The notes under the pieces: model-generated
What the model was told of the DNA's origin: nothing
The model's database searches: none
What the model saw: only the letters and a program-made list of their open reading frames with translations
DNA from: Erythrobacter tepidarius
GTDB taxonomy: Bacteria > Pseudomonadota > Alphaproteobacteria > Sphingomonadales > Sphingomonadaceae
Direction: 5' to 3'
Length of the DNA stretch: 64,000 nucleotides
Assembly (NCBI RefSeq): GCF_002155695.1
Contig: NZ_MUYJ01000009.1
Location: 62,001 to 126,000, forward strand
Shown: in pieces, positions 62,611-64,000 of the stretch
Layout: each line of letters begins with the position of its first letter
Numbering within the stretch: position 1 is the first letter of the stretch
Made by a program: the position numbers and the translations under genes

Positions 62611-63728
62611 TTGCCACGAGCGATCTGGTAGGCGAGCTGCTGGCGCAGGCCTTCGGCCCGGTCGATCATCCGGCAGGTGCAGTCGCCCGCGACCAGACGG
62701 CGATAGAGCCGGGTGAACACCGCCGCATACCAGTGAAACAGGCTATCGGGCAGCGGGATGATGTCCTCGGCCGCGCTGCGATCGGTGGTGAAGCCCCACG
62801 CCTCGCGCGGCACGAAAACGCCTGCACCCGCGAAGGTCCAGGCGTGCTTGCGGATCGCCGCCATCAGCACCGGCGCGGCGAGCAGCGCGGGCAGGTGCCG
62901 CAGCAGCCAGACGACCGCCGGGGGGATGCGCTTGGCAATGATGTAGTCCGCAGTGCGTGCGCCGGCTTCCTCGGCGATGGCATAGCACCCCATCGGCTCG
63001 CGCAAGGACAGCCAGCGATGCAGCCGGAGTGCCTGAATTTCATCGACCACGTCCCTGGGATCGCGCACGCGGTAATCGCGCCAGAACTTCCATTGCGTGC
63101 AGAAGGAACAGGTGAAGGGGCAGCCGCGCGCGAGGTTGGGAATGGCGACCCGGGTGCCGAGCGGAATATAGGTGAACTGCTTCCAGTCGAGCACGTCCCA
63201 ATGGGGCTTGATCGCGGCCATGTCCTTGATCGTCTCGGCCGCCTGGGTGGCGATCACGTTTTCACCTTCCCTGAAGGCGAGGCCCTTGATGGTGCGCGCA
63301 TCGGCGGGCCAGCGGCCCTGCTCGATGGCGGTGAATAGCTCAACCGCGATTTCCTCGCCCTCGCCGCGCACGATCACGTCGATATGCGGGGCCTCGGCGA
63401 GCACCTGCGCATACATGAAGGTCGCATGGATCCCGCCCAGCACCCGCACCGCCCGCGGCACGTGGAGCGCGGCGATCTCCAGCGCCCGCTCGGCGGCGTA
63501 GATCGAGGGGGTGATCGCGGTGGTGCCGACCACGTCGGGCTGGAGCGCGCATCCGCCCGGCCAGATCATCGTCCGACAGCCCCTCGGTCATGGCGTCGAT
63601 GAAGGTGATGTCGGTGAAGCCAGCGCGCTTGAGCGGGCCGGCGAGATAGGCGACCCATGCGGGGGCCAGGTTCCGGCAATCTCGGCCCCGCCGGAACGAT
63701 AGTTGGGATGAACGAACAGAATGCGCAT
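62607..63728 (-). pseudogene. bchE: decayed bchE fused to the rear of bchJ (bacteriochlorophyll synthesis)
   Basis: The N-terminal part matches BchE, the oxygen-independent Mg-protoporphyrin monomethyl ester cyclase. It has [20 protein letters not shown], then [20 protein letters not shown] in a second frame, and [20 protein letters not shown] in a third. Further on are [20 protein letters not shown] and an intact radical SAM motif [20 protein letters not shown]. Frameshifts lie at the G-run near 63661-63665 and near 63545-63552. After about 230 residues it switches at about 63030 to a sequence resembling Bch[19 protein letters not shown] then [17 protein letters not shown] deletion of the back of bchE and the front of bchJ is the simplest explanation. 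Not functional. Confidence 0.72.
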
Positions 63729-63784
63729 GGGCCAATCCCCCCTCCTGATCTGGCTCAAGATGGGGGAGCGGGCGCAATCACGCC

Positions 63785-63798
63785 TTGCGCTGAATCAA
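63785..63798. promoter_or_regulatory. FNR-like box upstream of the bchE relic
   Basis: TTGCG-CTGA-ATCAA matches TTGAT-N4-ATCAA in the second half-site but has two mismatches in the first. It lies 57 nt upstream of the pseudogene ATG and 11 nt after the VOC gene's stop. Anaerobic control of bchE would fit, but the match is imperfect. Confidence 0.3.
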
Positions 63799-63808
63799 GA
63801 AAAACGGA

Positions 63809-64000
63809 TCACCCTTTGGCCGCGTGCTGCGCCCTTGCAATCTCGTGGAGCCAGTCAGCATGGCGCGGGGCTTTCTTGGTCTGGCTCCATTCCTCCAGCA
63901 TCAGCGGCGCGACGCGGGCGAGTTCTTCATATTGCTCGGCCGTGCCGATATCGGCGGCAAGTTCGACCCGGTGGCCGTTGGGATCGAAGAAGTAGATCGA
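63809..64000 (-). CDS. VOC-family (glyoxalase/dioxygenase-like) protein, N-terminus outside window
   Basis: Only the last 63 residues are inside the window. They begin SIYFFDPNGHRVELAADIGT, the conserved FxDPNGHxxEL metal-ligand strand of the vicinal oxygen chelate superfamily (the Glu is a ligand). They end with a helical HADWLHEIARAQHAAKG tail. The family covers glyoxalases, extradiol dioxygenases and fosfomycin resistance proteins, which cannot be told apart here. Confidence 0.8.
   Translation of the reverse strand, partial: SIYFFDPNGHRVELAADIGTAEQYEELARVAPLMLEEWSQTKKAPRHADWLHEIARAQHAAKG

Overview
The window is a GC-rich chromosomal segment with no rRNA, tRNA, CRISPR array, insertion sequence or prophage that I could see. 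Gene content and order (Tol-Pal cluster, SspB-type ClpXP adaptor, hisB-H-A-F-E, several acyl-CoA dehydrogenases, a sigma-54-controlled flagellar cluster, a decayed bacteriochlorophyll gene) point to an alphaproteobacterium of the Sphingomonadales, most likely the Erythrobacteraceae. This is inference from gene content; no database search was run.

Layout. 1-9406: the end of dapD, then acyl-CoA/alcohol catabolism: an APH-like kinase, a zinc alcohol dehydrogenase, three acyl-CoA dehydrogenases, an SDR and a GPH-type sugar:cation symporter, with candidate operators in the divergent region near 6000. 9517-27227: flagellar block. flgBCDEFGHIJKL-motAB form one long minus-strand operon starting at 19348. 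flgA-flgM-flgN and then transglycosylase-flhA-fliA run on the plus strand. Three good sigma-54 (-24/-12) promoters precede flgB, flgA and the transglycosylase gene. Tandem inverted repeats lie upstream of flgB. A two-gene MotA/ExbB-like plus ExbD-like module of unknown job and a GGDEF gene lie between the two halves.

27632-33562: a BASS transporter, then a second catabolic set (acyl-CoA dehydrogenase, APH-DUF6285 fusion, aldehyde dehydrogenase) and a GST. 33605-36054: mtnP, gmk, a small conserved protein and sspB. 36201-39947: his operon with a YciI-like gene inside it and a HIT gene at its end. 40148-44590: ybgC-tolQRAB-pal. 44594-49565: a small membrane protein, a J-domain protein, an outer-membrane protein remnant, an atypical SDR, a Cys/Met PLP enzyme and a DASS transporter. 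49760-53884: DUF547 protein, infC (apparently with an AUA start), ruvA and aroC.

54155-58900: peroxide defence, ahpC-ahpF-katG, with three successive strong hairpins between ahpC and ahpF. 59074-61106: a cupin/JmjC-like protein overlapping a CelD/BioF2-like acyltransferase. 61166-62610: an SPFH-RHH-membrane protein operon preceded by a 24-bp perfect palindrome. 62607-63728: a pseudogene in which the front of bchE (frameshifted twice) is joined to the back of what looks like bchJ. I read it as a relic of a lost photosynthesis cluster. The window ends inside a VOC-family gene.
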